64,000 nt of DNA. Source: an uncultured Clostridia bacterium. GTDB taxonomy: Bacteria; Bacillota; Clostridia; Christensenellales; Borkfalkiaceae. Below the pieces are notes generated by a model. The model made no database searches. It was given only the letters and a program-made list of their open reading frames with translations, and had not been told where the DNA came from. The stretch spans positions 1-64,000 of the forward strand of contig CANRAR010000004.1 in assembly GCA_947628675.1 (NCBI GenBank), in the 5' to 3' direction. How positions within the stretch are numbered: position 1 is the stretch's first letter; every line of letters starts with the position of its first letter. This document shows positions 6,457 through 15,093 of this stretch, piece after piece. Position numbers and translations under genes: made by a program.

Positions 6457-7682
6457 TATTTTATCTCCTTGATGATCTCGGCGTAAGCGCCGTCATGGTG
6501 CTCTTTCAGAGGCCGAACCTCGTACATACCCCCCTCGTTTTCCGTCTCGGCATACACGCGGATATAATTTTCGGTGTACCCGCCGTCCTCCTCGAAGAGG
6601 GCAACGAGGCTGCTCCCCAAAAAGCGGCGGATGTAGTTTCGCTCGGCTTTTTTCCCCGCCGCGATGAGCCGCGCCGTGCGCTCCTTCTTTACCTCCGCGG
6701 GCATATCTTTGAGTTTCGCCGCCGCCGTCCCCTCGCGCGGGGAGAAGGGAAAGGCGTGTACCCGCGCAAAGCCCGCCTCCTCGATGAGGGAGAGCGACTT
6801 TTGAAAATCCTCCTCCGTCTCGGTGGGGAAGCCCGCGATGATGTCCGTCGTGATGGCGGCGTTCGGGAAATATTCGTAAATTTTTCGGCATACGGCAAGG
6901 TACTCCTCGCGCGTATAGTGCCTGTTCATGGCGCGGAGCACCGCGTTCGACCCGCTCTGCAAAGAGAGGTGGAAGTGCGGGCAAACGTTCCCCGCCGCCT
7001 TCGCCTTCTCCAAAAATTCCTCGGTCACGACGCCCTCTTCGAGCGACCCCAAACGGATGCGCGCGGGCACATCTTTGAGCAAAAGAAGCAGATCGCCCAA
7101 GTCCGTATCCCCGTCGCGGTAGGAGGAGATGTCGATGCCCGTCAGCACGATCTCCTTCGCCCCGCACGTCATCGCCTCTTGAAGGATGCTCTCCGCGCTC
7201 CGCGAGCGCGTCCTGCCGCGCAAATACGGAATGAGGCAATACGAGCAAAACCGGTTGCACCCGTCCTGGATGCGTAGAAAGGCGCGCGTCTTGTTGCGCT
7301 TGGGCGCGGGCAGTTCGCAAAACGCCGTCTCCGTCTCGCGGAAGATGCCCCGCTCTTCGAGCAGTTCCAACACCTTATCCTTGCGCATCGCGCCCGCAAC
7401 GACGGTCACGCCCTCGCGCCCCGCAAACGCCTCCGCGCTGTGCTCCGAGGCGCACCCGCAAACCACAATGGGCGCCGCAGGGTTGAACTTCCGCATCCGC
7501 GTCACGGCTTGGCGGGACTTGCGCTCCGCCTCCTTGGTCACCGCGCAGGTGTTGAGAAGGTACAAATCTGCCTCCCCGAGCACGTCGGTCACCTCGTAGC
7601 CGCGCTCCTCGAGCCCACGCATGAGGGAGGCGCTCTCCACCTCGTTCATCTTGCACCCGAGGGTGAACACACACGCCCTCAT
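6456..7682 (-). CDS. mtaB: tRNA (t6A37) methylthiotransferase MtaB
   Basis: 408 residues. The start at 7682 overlaps the rsmE stop as ATGA. Three conserved Cys in the N-terminal UPF0004 domain (C10, C46, C75) bind the auxiliary cluster. CNRFCSYC (C142, C146, C149) is the radical-SAM CxxxCxxC motif. A C-terminal region from about residue 345 is TRAM-like. MtaB converts t6A to ms2t6A at position 37 of tRNAs reading ANN codons. The order prmA-rsmE-mtaB is typical of Firmicutes and separates it from MiaB and RimO. Confidence 0.93.
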   Translation of the reverse strand: MRACVFTLGCKMNEVESASLMRGLEERGYEVTDVLGEADLYLLNTCAVTKEAERKSRQAVTRMRKFNPAAPIVVCGCASEHSAEAFAGREGVTVVAGAMRKDKVLELLEERGIFRETETAFCELPAPKRNKTRAFLRIQDGCNRFCSYCLIPYLRGRTRSRSAESILQEAMTCGAKEIVLTGIDISSYRDGDTDLGDLLLLLKDVPARIRLGSLEEGVVTEEFLEKAKAAGNVCPHFHLSLQSGSNAVLRAMNRHYTREEYLAVCRKIYEYFPNAAITTDIIAGFPTETEEDFQKSLSLIEEAGFARVHAFPFSPREGTAAAKLKDMPAEVKKERTARLIAAGKKAERNYIRRFLGSSLVALFEEDGGYTENYIRVYAETENEGGMYEVRPLKEHHDGAYAEIIKEIK

Positions 7683-8392
7683 TTGAGTTCCCCCGCCTTC
7701 TCCATGACGACGGCAAGGAGGGCAATGGCGGCGGTCTCCGCCCGCAGGATGCGCCTGCCGAGGCAGATGCCCGTGTAGCCGAGCCCCTTCGCCCGCGCCC
7801 ATTCCTCCCCGGAAAAGCCGCCCTCGCTGCCCACGACGAGGCAGTACGAAGCGCCGCCCACGGCGATCTCTCCCTCGCTTCTATCGAGAAATTCACACGC
7901 GAACAGCCTGTTTTCATACCCCGCGCCCGCCTGCAACGCCGCCTCCAAATTGTCGAAATACACGACTTCGGGCGCACGGGCGCGCATACACTGCTTGGCG
8001 GCCTCGCGGGCGACGCGGTTGAGCCTTTCCAATTTATTTTCGTTCATGTACGCCGCGCAGTAGCGGGAGGAGAACACCCCCACCCTGTTCGCGCCGAGTT
8101 CCGCGGCCTTCTGCACGACGAGTTCTGTCTTGTCCCCCTTCAGCGCACCGACGAGGAGCAAAACATCCACCCGCGGCTCCCGCGAAGAGGGCGCGCTCCC
8201 CACGACGTGCACGACGAGCGCATTCTTTTCCGCCCGCGCCACGATGGCGGAGTACTCCACCCCGCTCCCGTCGAGCAAGGTCACCTCGTCCCCCACCGCA
8301 AGCCGCAGCACGTTCTTGGCGTGGTTATATTCGTCGCCCGTCAGCGCGACTTCCTCCGCGATGTTCTCCACAAAAAACCGATTCCGCGCCAT
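7679..8392 (-). CDS. rsmE: 16S rRNA (uracil-1498-N3)-methyltransferase RsmE
   Basis: 237 residues. An N-terminal PUA-like region (HAKNVLRLAVGDEVTLLDG, about 24-42) is followed by a SPOUT methyltransferase domain. The knotted SAM site is shown by VGSEGGFSGEE (about 187-197) and LGRRILRAETA (about 212-222). It methylates U1498 of 16S rRNA in the assembled 30S subunit. It is separated from prmA by three bases and overlaps mtaB by four, so the genes are in one operon. Confidence 0.94.
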   Translation of the reverse strand: MARNRFFVENIAEEVALTGDEYNHAKNVLRLAVGDEVTLLDGSGVEYSAIVARAEKNALVVHVVGSAPSSREPRVDVLLLVGALKGDKTELVVQKAAELGANRVGVFSSRYCAAYMNENKLERLNRVAREAAKQCMRARAPEVVYFDNLEAALQAGAGYENRLFACEFLDRSEGEIAVGGASYCLVVGSEGGFSGEEWARAKGLGYTGICLGRRILRAETAAIALLAVVMEKAGELK

Positions 8393-8395
8393 AAA

Positions 8396-9334
8396 TTACC
8401 TTTTCAGCACGAGGGCGCACCACTCGCCCCGCCTCATTTCTTCGACGGAAAAAAGCCCCTCGCGCGCAAATGCCGCCTTGACTTTTTCCATGCGGTCGGG
8501 CAAGATGCCCGAGAGAATGACGACGCCCCCCTCTTTCAAATGCGCCCCCGCCGCGGGCGCGAGCCCGACGAGAATTTCCGCCGTGATGTTGGCGAGAATG
8601 AGGTCGGCGCACATCTCGGTGTCGCCCACGAGGTCGCTCTCCACGGCGTCCACCCTGTCCGAAACGCCGTTCTTTTCGGCGTTGTGCCTGCTGCTCGCCA
8701 CGGCGACGGGGTCGATGTCGGTGAGGTAGCACTTTTTTGCGCCGAGTTTGGCGGCGGAGATTCCCAGAATGCCGCTCCCGCAGCCGACGTCCAAAACGAC
8801 GTCCCCCGCTTTGAGATATTTCTGCAAGAGTTCCACGCACATCGCGGTCGTCTCGTGCTCGCCCGTGCCGAACGCCATGTTGCTGTCGAGAAGCACCACT
8901 TCCTCATCGGGCTTCTTCTCATAGTCGATCCACTCGGGCACGACGACGATGCGCCCCAAATGAATGGGACGGAAGTGCTTCTTCCACACGTCGATCCAGT
9001 CGTCGCCGTCGATCTCGCGCTTGGTCTCCTCGAGGGTGCCGAAGTCGATGGCGCCCTCCGCCCGCGCGCGGCAAGCGTAAATTTCGCCCATGATTTGGGG
9101 AATTTCCCCCGCCCGTTCGGGGAGGAGGAACGCCTTTACCAAGACGTCTCCCCCGCGCTGTTGCAGGCTCTCGTCGAGGTAGTCCCAGAACACGCCGTTC
9201 TTGCCCGATTGCAGCGCTACGACGTCGGCGATGTCCGAGACCGCCACCCCGCCCTCGGTATAGTTCCACAGGACGTCGGCGACCACCTCGCTCGCCTCGC
9301 TCGTCGTATGCACCGTGAGTTCCAGATATTTCAT
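8396..9334 (-). CDS. prmA: Ribosomal protein L11 methyltransferase PrmA
   Basis: 312 residues. The start is at 9334 (MKYLELTVHTTSEA), the usual PrmA N-terminus. SAM motif I is VLDVGCGSGILGISAAK (about 170-186), preceded by FGTGEHETT. PrmA trimethylates L11 lysines and the N-terminus. It is the first gene of the prmA-rsmE-mtaB-HIT unit. A consensus promoter (9341-9369) ends only six bases before the ATG and no Shine-Dalgarno is visible, so the mRNA is probably leaderless. Confidence 0.93.
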   Translation of the reverse strand: MKYLELTVHTTSEASEVVADVLWNYTEGGVAVSDIADVVALQSGKNGVFWDYLDESLQQRGGDVLVKAFLLPERAGEIPQIMGEIYACRARAEGAIDFGTLEETKREIDGDDWIDVWKKHFRPIHLGRIVVVPEWIDYEKKPDEEVVLLDSNMAFGTGEHETTAMCVELLQKYLKAGDVVLDVGCGSGILGISAAKLGAKKCYLTDIDPVAVASSRHNAEKNGVSDRVDAVESDLVGDTEMCADLILANITAEILVGLAPAAGAHLKEGGVVILSGILPDRMEKVKAAFAREGLFSVEEMRRGEWCALVLKR

Positions 9335-9340
9335 ACGCCC

Positions 9341-9369
9341 ATTATAAAATGCGGCAGAAAAAAAGTCAA
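9341..9369 (-). promoter_or_regulatory. prmA promoter giving a probable leaderless mRNA
   Basis: Minus strand: TTGACT (9364-9369), 17 bp, TATAAT (9341-9346). Only GGGCGT separates the -10 from the ATG at 9334, so transcription should start at or within a base or two of the start codon. The -35 lies in a direct repeat, GTCAACCAAATCCC (9365-9378, again at 9412-9425). Confidence 0.7.
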
Positions 9370-9604
9370 CCAAATCCCGCCGCACCCCAAACTTTCCGCC
9401 CCGCCCCAAACGTCAACCAAATCCCATCTCTTCCCCCACTTGCTTCCCCCTCTTGGGGAAAGCGGCGCGAAGCGCCCAAAGAGGTTCTCGCCCCCCTCAT
9501 ACCGAACCGAGAGCCCGCCGCGCTTTGCGCGGCGGGCTCTCGGTGAGCGTATCTTTTCAAAAATGCAACATGGGTATAGAATGTACCCCCATTCGCGCGG
9601 TTTA
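9370..9604. repeat. Gene-free spacer with repeats
   Basis: It contains the second copy of GTCAACCAAATCCC (9412-9425) and two small hairpins (TTCCCC/GGGGAA and GGCGC/GCGCC, 9447-9474). It also holds a complete family-2 element at 9494-9554: CCTCATACCG, a perfect 17-bp stem (9507-9523 with 9527-9543), then AGCGTATCT. No coding sequence was seen. Confidence 0.75.
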
Positions 9605-9787
9605 TTACTTTTTCAACCCCAAAATTTCGTCGGAGGAAACGTCGAGGATCTCGCAGAGGTTGGCGAACGTCTCGATCGACGGAAACTTATCCAGCCGCAT
9701 ATATTTGCTCACGGTGGAGGCATTCACGCCGAGTTTTTCCGCGATCTCCTTCTGCGAAAGCCCGCTCCGTTTGATTTCCTCGCGCAA
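9605..9787 (-). CDS. Small XRE-family HTH protein
   Basis: 60 residues from a TTG at 9787, almost entirely an HTH_3 domain (LSQKEIAEKLGVNASTVSKYM, about 9-29). The reading frame stays open further upstream and reads coding-like (KVSEIQNRLREE), so the true start may be 10-15 codons earlier at a non-ATG codon; no convincing Shine-Dalgarno decides it. It lies between dnaJ and prmA, where Firmicutes usually have nothing, and is flanked by repeats, which suggests a late insertion. The target is unknown. Confidence 0.7.
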   Translation of the reverse strand: MREEIKRSGLSQKEIAEKLGVNASTVSKYMRLDKFPSIETFANLCEILDVSSDEILGLKK

Positions 9788-9853
9788 CCGATTTTGAATT
9801 TCCGAAACTTTATCATACCGCCAATATCGCGCAATGCGCCCTCCGTTTTTTTT

Positions 9854-9889
9854 TTTGCGCCCCGTCTGCCAAAGCAGACGGGGCGCAAA
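9854..9889. other. Strong hairpin with poly-T on the unexpected side
   Basis: TTTGCGCCCCGTCTGC (9854-9869) pairs perfectly with its complement (9874-9889). The run of eleven Ts precedes the stem on the + strand. On the minus strand, the direction of dnaJ, the stem is therefore followed by As and is not a standard terminator. Confidence 0.5.
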
Positions 9890-9902
9890 CCAATTTCCCG
9901 AA

Positions 9903-11036
9903 TTACTTCTTATATGCCTCTTTCCCGTACAGCGCGGAGAGGTTATCCGAATAGCGCTTGGCCTTGTCGTACTGTTTCAGCTCAAACGCCCCGCGCGCGC
10001 CCTCCAATGCCGCCCGTTGCTCACGGGTGAGTTTTTCGGGCACCTCCACAAAGACGCGCAGGTACAAATTCCCCGTGCCGCTTCTCGTCTTGATGCCCTT
10101 TCCGCGCACCGTGAACGTCGTGCCGGACTGCGTCCCCTCGGGGATATTGTAGTCGAACACATCGTCGAGATCGGGAACTTTCACCGTGCCGCCGAGCGTC
10201 GCCGTCAAAAAGGGCACGGGCAGATCGACGTACAGGTCGTAGTTCTTGCGCTGGAAAATCTTATGCGGCTCCACGCGGAACACCACGATGAGGTCGCCAG
10301 CCTCGCCCCCCTCGGTGCTCGCCTGTCCGAAGCCGCGCTTGCGGATGTACGAATTGGTATCCGCGCCCGCGGGGATATTCAGCGTCACTTTGGTCTCGCG
10401 GCGGATGTACCCCCTGCCCTTGCAGTCGGGGCACTTCTCGGTGATGATCTTCCCCCTGCCGCCGCAGTCGGGACACGCCCCCACGCGGATGGTTCTTCCG
10501 AACATCGTCTCCTGCGTAAAGCGCACCTGCCCCTTGCCGCCGCATTTTTGGCAGGAGCGGAAGGCGGTGCCGTCCTTTGCGCCCGTCCCCTTGCAGGCGG
10601 GGCAGGGCTCGTTGCGGGAGTAGGAGACCTCCTTCGTGCACCCCTTGGCGGCGTCCATGAAGGAGAGCCGCATCTCGAGTTGAATGTCCTCGCCCGAGGT
10701 GTCGCGCTGCATGGAGGCGCCCCCGCCGAAGCCTTGGAAGATGGAGCCGAAGATATCCTCGAACCCGCCGAATCCGCCGCCGAAGCCGCCCATACCGCCC
10801 ATACCGCCCATGCCGGGGTGCTCCTGTTCGTAGTCGTACGCGGCGCGCTTCTGCTTATCGGAGAGCACTTCGTTGGCCTCGTTGATCTCCTTGAATTTCT
10901 CGGCGGCGAGTTTGTCGTTGGGGTGGAGGTCGGGGTGGTACTGCTTGACGAGCTTCTTATACGCCGCCTTGATCTCCTCCTCGGTCGCATTCTTCGGAAC
11001 GCCGAGCACTTCGTAATAATTCTTTTTCTCTGCCAT
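9903..11036 (-). CDS. dnaJ: Chaperone protein DnaJ (Hsp40)
   Basis: 377 residues with the complete type I layout. There is a J-domain with HPD (about 35-37), a Gly/Phe-rich linker containing a GGM repeat (about 75-105), four CxxCxGxG zinc repeats ([32 protein letters not shown], about 145-215) and the C-terminal substrate-binding domain. It stimulates DnaK ATPase and delivers clients. It lies 84 bp downstream of dnaK in the same direction, with a hairpin between them. Confidence 0.96.
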   Translation of the reverse strand: MAEKKNYYEVLGVPKNATEEEIKAAYKKLVKQYHPDLHPNDKLAAEKFKEINEANEVLSDKQKRAAYDYEQEHPGMGGMGGMGGFGGGFGGFEDIFGSIFQGFGGGASMQRDTSGEDIQLEMRLSFMDAAKGCTKEVSYSRNEPCPACKGTGAKDGTAFRSCQKCGGKGQVRFTQETMFGRTIRVGACPDCGGRGKIITEKCPDCKGRGYIRRETKVTLNIPAGADTNSYIRKRGFGQASTEGGEAGDLIVVFRVEPHKIFQRKNYDLYVDLPVPFLTATLGGTVKVPDLDDVFDYNIPEGTQSGTTFTVRGKGIKTRSGTGNLYLRVFVEVPEKLTREQRAALEGARGAFELKQYDKAKRYSDNLSALYGKEAYKK

Positions 11037-11056
11037 AGAAACCCTTTTTCACGTCG

Positions 11057-11085
11057 AAAGAGGATAGCGAACCGCGATCCTCTTT
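11057..11085. other. dnaK-dnaJ intercistronic hairpin
   Basis: AAAGAGGAT (11057-11065) and ATCCTCTTT (11077-11085) form a perfect 9-bp stem with an 11-base loop. On the minus strand it is followed by CTTTCG, so it is at most a weak attenuator or processing site that could lower dnaJ relative to dnaK. Confidence 0.5.
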
Positions 11086-11120
11086 TTTCTTATCCTTTCA
11101 AATTTCAGCGGACGAAATTT

Positions 11121-12929
11121 TTATTGGTGGAACTCCTCGTCGCCGCCCTGCGCGCCGCCGTTTTGCGGGCCCGCTCCGGGTGCCCCCTGCGCCGCGCCCT
11201 GTTGATAGAGTTTGGCGATGACGGGCTGAATTTTCTTGGAGAGTTCCTCAAACGCCGCGTTGTACTTCTCCTCGTCGTCGGCCTCGAGGTCCTTCTTCGC
11301 CTCGTCCACGGCGGACTGCAGCGTCGCCTTATCCTCGTCGGAGAGTTTCCCCTCGCTGTCCTTTATGGTCTGCTCCACGGAGAAGATGAGCCCGTCGAGT
11401 TTGTTCCGCGCCTCCACCTTTGCCTTACGCTTCTTGTCCTCTTCGGCGTACTGCTCGGCGTCCTTGACGGCCTTATTGATCTCGTCCTCGGAGAGGTTGG
11501 TCGAGGAAGTAATGGTGATGTCGGTGCTCTTCCCCGTGCCGAGATCCTTGGCCTCCACGTGCACGATGCCGTTGGCGTCCACGTCGAAGGTGACTTCGAT
11601 CTGCGGAATGCCGCGGGGCGCGGGCGCAATGCCCGTCAGCATGAACCTGCCCATCGTCTTGTTGTCGCGGCAGAACTCGCGCTCGCCCTGCAAAATGTGA
11701 ATTTCCACACTCGTCTGGTTATCCGCAGCCGTACTGAACACCTGCGATTTCTTGACGGGGATGGTCGTATTCCTGTCGATGAGGCGGGTGAACACGCCGC
11801 CCAAGGTCTCGATGCCGAGGGAGAGCGGCATAACGTCGAGGAGCAGCACATCCTTCACTTCGCCCGTCAGAACGCCCCCTTGGATGGCGGCGCCGATGGC
11901 GACGCACTCATCGGGGTTGATGCCCTTGAAGGGCTCCTTGCCCGTGATGCTCTTCACCTTTTCAACGACGCACGGCACACGCGTGGAGCCGCCGACGAGG
12001 ATGACCTTGTCGATGTCATTGTACGAAAGTCCCGCGTCCTTCATGGCGAGCCGCATGGGCTCGGCGGTCTTTTCCACGAGGTCGGCGATGAGCGCCTCGA
12101 ACTTCTGCCGCGTGATCTCGAGTTCGAGGTGCGCGGGGCCCGCCTCCGTCATGGAGATGAAGGGCAGCGAAACCGAAGTCGAGGTCATGCCCGAAAGTTC
12201 GATCTTCGCCTTCTCGGCGGCCTCCTTCAAACGTTGCATCGCCATCTTATCCTTGGAGAGATCCACGCCGTGGCTCTTTCTGAATTCATCCACCATGTAG
12301 TCCATGAGGCGCTTGTCGAAGTCGTCGCCGCCGAGCATATTGTTGCCGTTGGTCGCAAGCACCTCAAACACGCCGTCGGAGATCTCCAGAATGGAGACGT
12401 CGAACGTGCCGCCGCCCAAATCGTAGATCATCACCTTGCTGTTTTCCTTCTCCTTGTCGAGGCCGTAGGAGAGCGCCGCCGCCGTGGGCTCGTTGATGAT
12501 GCGCAGAACATTCAGCCCCGCGATCTTGCCCGCGTCCTTGGTCGCCTGCCGCTGTGCGTCGGTGAAGTACGCAGGGCAGGTGATGACGGCGTCCGTCACT
12601 TTCCCGCCGAGATACGCCTCCGCGTCGGCCTTCAGTTTGGAGAGGATCATCGCCGAGATCTCCTGCGGGGAGTAACTCTTTTCGTCGATCTTCACCTTGT
12701 AATCCGACCCCATCTTGCGCTTGATGGAGATGACGGTCTTATCGGGGTTGGCGACGGCCTGCCGCTTTGCGACTTGCCCGACGACGCGGGAGCCGTCCTT
12801 CTGGAACGCGACGACGGAGGGGGTCGTCCTTGCGCCCTCCGCGTTTGCGATGACGACGGGCTCGCCGCCCTCCATCACCGCCACACAACTGTTTGTCGTA
12901 CCCAAATCGATACCGATCACTTTTGCCAT
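11121..12929 (-). CDS. dnaK: Chaperone protein DnaK (Hsp70)
   Basis: 602 residues, full length for the Gram-positive form. The N-terminal ATPase opens [17 protein letters not shown] and includes the phosphate loops [12 protein letters not shown] and GGSTRVP. The substrate domain and helical lid follow, and the Gly/Gln-rich tail ends EEFHQ. It folds and protects proteins in the cytoplasm with DnaJ and GrpE. The Shine-Dalgarno AAGGAGAA is good. It is 160 bp downstream of grpE, across an inserted repeat element. Confidence 0.97.
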   Translation of the reverse strand: MAKVIGIDLGTTNSCVAVMEGGEPVVIANAEGARTTPSVVAFQKDGSRVVGQVAKRQAVANPDKTVISIKRKMGSDYKVKIDEKSYSPQEISAMILSKLKADAEAYLGGKVTDAVITCPAYFTDAQRQATKDAGKIAGLNVLRIINEPTAAALSYGLDKEKENSKVMIYDLGGGTFDVSILEISDGVFEVLATNGNNMLGGDDFDKRLMDYMVDEFRKSHGVDLSKDKMAMQRLKEAAEKAKIELSGMTSTSVSLPFISMTEAGPAHLELEITRQKFEALIADLVEKTAEPMRLAMKDAGLSYNDIDKVILVGGSTRVPCVVEKVKSITGKEPFKGINPDECVAIGAAIQGGVLTGEVKDVLLLDVMPLSLGIETLGGVFTRLIDRNTTIPVKKSQVFSTAADNQTSVEIHILQGEREFCRDNKTMGRFMLTGIAPAPRGIPQIEVTFDVDANGIVHVEAKDLGTGKSTDITITSSTNLSEDEINKAVKDAEQYAEEDKKRKAKVEARNKLDGLIFSVEQTIKDSEGKLSDEDKATLQSAVDEAKKDLEADDEEKYNAAFEELSKKIQPVIAKLYQQGAAQGAPGAGPQNGGAQGGDEEFHQ

Positions 12930-12975
12930 ACTATTTTTCTCCTTGATTATTTTCTATATATTATTGTTGATTTTT

Positions 12976-13085
12976 CGCGTCATTCCGCCCCGCGCTTGGG
13001 TTTCCGCGTCATTCTGAACCCCCGTAGGGGGTGAAGAATCCCGACCAACGAAGTCCGTCTTGCCCCCTCCTGGGAGGGGGGTGGG
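12976..13085. repeat. Interspersed repeat between grpE and dnaK (family 1)
   Basis: A partial unit CGCGTCATTCCGCCCCGCGC (12976-12995) is followed by a full unit at 13005-13057: CGCGTCATTCTGA, a short ACCCCC/GGGGGT hairpin, GAAGAATCCCGA, AACGAAGTCCG. A further CCCCCTCC/GGAGGGGG hairpin lies at about 13062-13080, just after the grpE stop. Confidence 0.75.
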
Positions 13086-13089
13086 GCGT

Positions 13090-13767
13090 TTATCTCGTCA
13101 CCACTACTTGCGCGAACCGCAGCACCTTCCCGTCGCGCTCGTACCCCTTCAAATACACCTCACGCACCGTTCCGCTCTCCTCGCCATCGGCGGCATCGAC
13201 GGCCATGATCGCCTCGTGTTTTTCGGCGTCGAACGCCTCGCCCACGGGGTCGATGACCTCAATGCGCTCCCCGGCGAGCAGTTTGTTGAACGCGTCGAGC
13301 ACCATGGAGATGCCCTTTTTCGTCGCGTCGTCCTTGCAGGCGGCATACGCACGGTCTAAATTATCGGCAATGGGGAAGAGTTTCACAATGACGTCCCCCC
13401 TGCCCTCGTTATAGCGCTGGGCGCTCTCCCGCGCCGTGCGCTTGCGATAGTTTTCGTATTCGGCGGAAACAGAATACCACTTCCGCTTGTAATCCTCCGC
13501 CTCCGCGCGCACCGCAGCGAGCGCCTTTTCAAGCGCCTCGCTCTCCGCGGCCTCCTTGGTTTCGGAACCCTGCGCACCCTGCGCGCCCTTCACTTCCCGC
13601 GCGGAACCCTGCGCATCCTGCGCCATAGCCTCCTGCGCCTTGGCGTCGGCCGCTTGTGCCGATGCCCGCGCTTCCCGTGCGCCCTTCATATCCTGCGCCT
13701 TTTCCTGTGTTTTTTCTGATTTTTCTGCCTGTTCCGCCTGTTTTGCGGCGGTTTTTTTCTTGTCCAC
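13090..13767 (-). CDS. grpE: GrpE nucleotide exchange factor
   Basis: 225 residues from GTG at 13767 (VDKKKTAAK), chosen because a GGAG lies seven bases upstream and the sequence before it does not look like GrpE. An unusually long Ala/Gln/Glu-rich N-terminal extension (about 1-85), probably a disordered coiled region, precedes the GrpE core (YKRKWYSVSAEYENYRKRTARE; LDAFNKLLAGERIEVIDPVGEAFDAEKHEAI). GrpE releases ADP from DnaK. Firmicutes normally have hrcA directly upstream; here the upstream gene is a divergent phosphoribosyltransferase-like gene and no CIRCE element was found. Confidence 0.93.
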   Translation of the reverse strand: MDKKKTAAKQAEQAEKSEKTQEKAQDMKGAREARASAQAADAKAQEAMAQDAQGSAREVKGAQGAQGSETKEAAESEALEKALAAVRAEAEDYKRKWYSVSAEYENYRKRTARESAQRYNEGRGDVIVKLFPIADNLDRAYAACKDDATKKGISMVLDAFNKLLAGERIEVIDPVGEAFDAEKHEAIMAVDAADGEESGTVREVYLKGYERDGKVLRFAQVVVTR

Positions 13768-13876
13768 AGCACTGCTCCGTCTTTGTTTTCCACATTTAAT
13801 ATAAAGCGAGAACCCCTCGGCGAAACGCGTTGCGCCGAAAAAATCCCGCAAAACGCAAAAATTTTTTTCCTGCCTA

Positions 13877-13905
13877 TTTACATTCTTTGGCTTTTGTATT
13901 AAAAT
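13877..13905 (+). promoter_or_regulatory. Sigma-A promoter of the PRTase-like gene
   Basis: TTTACA (13877-13882), 17 bp, TAAAAT (13900-13905), 23 bp before the ATG at 13929. Confidence 0.65.
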
Positions 13906-13928
13906 AATAGAAAAAAGGCGGAAAAATT

Positions 13929-14561
13929 ATGGAAACGAGAGCGTTCGACCTCTTTGCAAAGCGGAACAATAAAGTAAGTGTGCGCGCCATCCCGGGGCAC
14001 TTCGTCACCCAGCACTCGCACCTCAACTACTGTATCGACATGACGCGCCTCAAAACCGAGGCGAGCACGGCGAAGAGCGCGGCACAACTGTTTGCCGAGA
14101 GTTATTCGGATACCGTCGTCGATACCATCATCACCCTCGAGCACACCAAGATGATCGGGGCGTTCCTCGCGGAGACGCTCACCTCATCCGCGGGCATCAA
14201 TATGCACCAGGAGATCGCGGTCATCTCGCCCGAGTTCACGGCGGACGGCAAACTCATCCTGCGGGACAACCTTATCCCGTACGTCAAGGCGCGGCGCATC
14301 GTGGTGCTTGCGGCGACGGCGACGACGGGCATGACGGTGATGGACGCCATCCGCGGCATCCGCTACTACGGCGGCGACCCGGTGGGCGTCGCCACGGTGT
14401 TCGGCGGAAAGTTCGAGATCCCGGGCGTCCCCGTCGCGCGCATCGTAAGCGCGGAGGATCTCCCCAAATACGGCTCCTACTCCGCGGTGGAGTGCCCGAT
14501 GTGCAAGCGCGGCGAACGCATCGACGCCCTCGTCAACGCCTACGGTTACAGCAAAATTTAA
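13929..14561 (+). CDS. Phosphoribosyltransferase-fold protein (orotate PRTase-like)
   Basis: 210 residues. The overall pattern is that of a type I PRTase: hood region (about 1-50), Rossmann-like core, PRPP-loop position IVVLAATATTGMTVMD (123-139) and C-terminal CPMCKRGERIDALVNAYGYSKI. In catalytic PRTases the PRPP loop reads hhhhDDhxTTG; here the two acidic residues are replaced by Ala-Thr while TTG is kept. It may therefore bind a ribose-phosphate ligand without standard catalysis, or be regulatory like PurR and PyrR relatives. It is monocistronic with a clear promoter and terminator, divergent from grpE. No pyrimidine genes are nearby. Confidence 0.7.
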   Translation: METRAFDLFAKRNNKVSVRAIPGHFVTQHSHLNYCIDMTRLKTEASTAKSAAQLFAESYSDTVVDTIITLEHTKMIGAFLAETLTSSAGINMHQEIAVISPEFTADGKLILRDNLIPYVKARRIVVLAATATTGMTVMDAIRGIRYYGGDPVGVATVFGGKFEIPGVPVARIVSAEDLPKYGSYSAVECPMCKRGERIDALVNAYGYSKI

Positions 14562-14570
14562 GATTTTTAT

Positions 14571-14608
14571 GAAGCCGCCCGCGCTCCGCGCGGGCAGCTT
14601 CCTTTTTT
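14571..14608 (+). terminator. Terminator of the PRTase-like gene
   Basis: GAAGCCGCCCGCGC pairs with GCGCGGGCAGCTTC around TCC, with one bulged base, followed by TTTTTT (14603-14608). Confidence 0.85.
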
Positions 14609-14621
14609 GCCCCTCTTTCAC

Positions 14622-14785
14622 CGCGTCATTCTGCCCCGCCCGCTTATTTTCCGCGTCATTCTGCCCCGCGCTCGTCTCCCCGCGTCATTCTGAGCGGGGG
14701 CGTAGCCCCCCGAAGAATCCCGATAAACGAAGTCCGCTCCTCATATCAAACAGCGCCCCGCGGCATTCACCGCGGGGCGCATAAA
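14622..14785. repeat. Cluster of family-1 units plus a degenerate family-2 unit
   Basis: Two partial ends CGCGTCATTCTGCCCCGC (14622-14639 and 14652-14669) and one full unit (14681-14736) with a GGGGGCGTAGCCCCC core. A degenerate second-family element follows directly: CCTCATATC, then a perfect 11-bp stem, GCGCCCCGCGG (14753-14763 with 14770-14780). No gene was seen up to 15093 apart from the hairpin listed next. Confidence 0.75.
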
Positions 14786-14927
14786 ATTATGTCATTTCGA
14801 CCGTAGTGGAGAAATCTCTACCTCATTCAAAATAAGTCACCGTCCCGCCTTTCTTGTATGCTATCGACGGTAAAATTCTATCATCCTCGCCCATTCCTGC
14901 TGCAACCCCACCCGCGGAGCGGCTGAG

Positions 14928-14978
14928 CCTCCTCGTTGCGTGAGGTTTCGCCCTTTGAAGCCTCACGCAATGAGGAGG
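14928..14978. repeat. Long imperfect inverted repeat
   Basis: Arms of about 21 bases (14928-14949 and 14957-14978) built on CTCCTCGTTGCGTGAGG and its complement, with one mismatch and one wobble pair. A small open frame crosses it but looks like a by-product of the palindrome, so I do not call a gene. Confidence 0.6.
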
Positions 14979-15093
14979 GCCCCAAGCGGGAGCGCGGGAG
15001 GAGCAAGCGACCCGTCGAGCGTTGCACCAAGCCCGTCCACATCAAGCCAAACGCATGAACCAACCGCCCCGCCGCGGGTTCAATTTTGTGCCC

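Noticed and set aside
13770..13928. A CIRCE element upstream of grpE
   Set aside because: No TTAGCACTC-type inverted repeat is present; CGAG/CTCG near 13808-13820 is too short.
14881..15063. A 60-codon minus-strand ORF
   Set aside because: It is created by the inverted repeat at 14928-14978, has no ribosome site, and has an unnatural composition.
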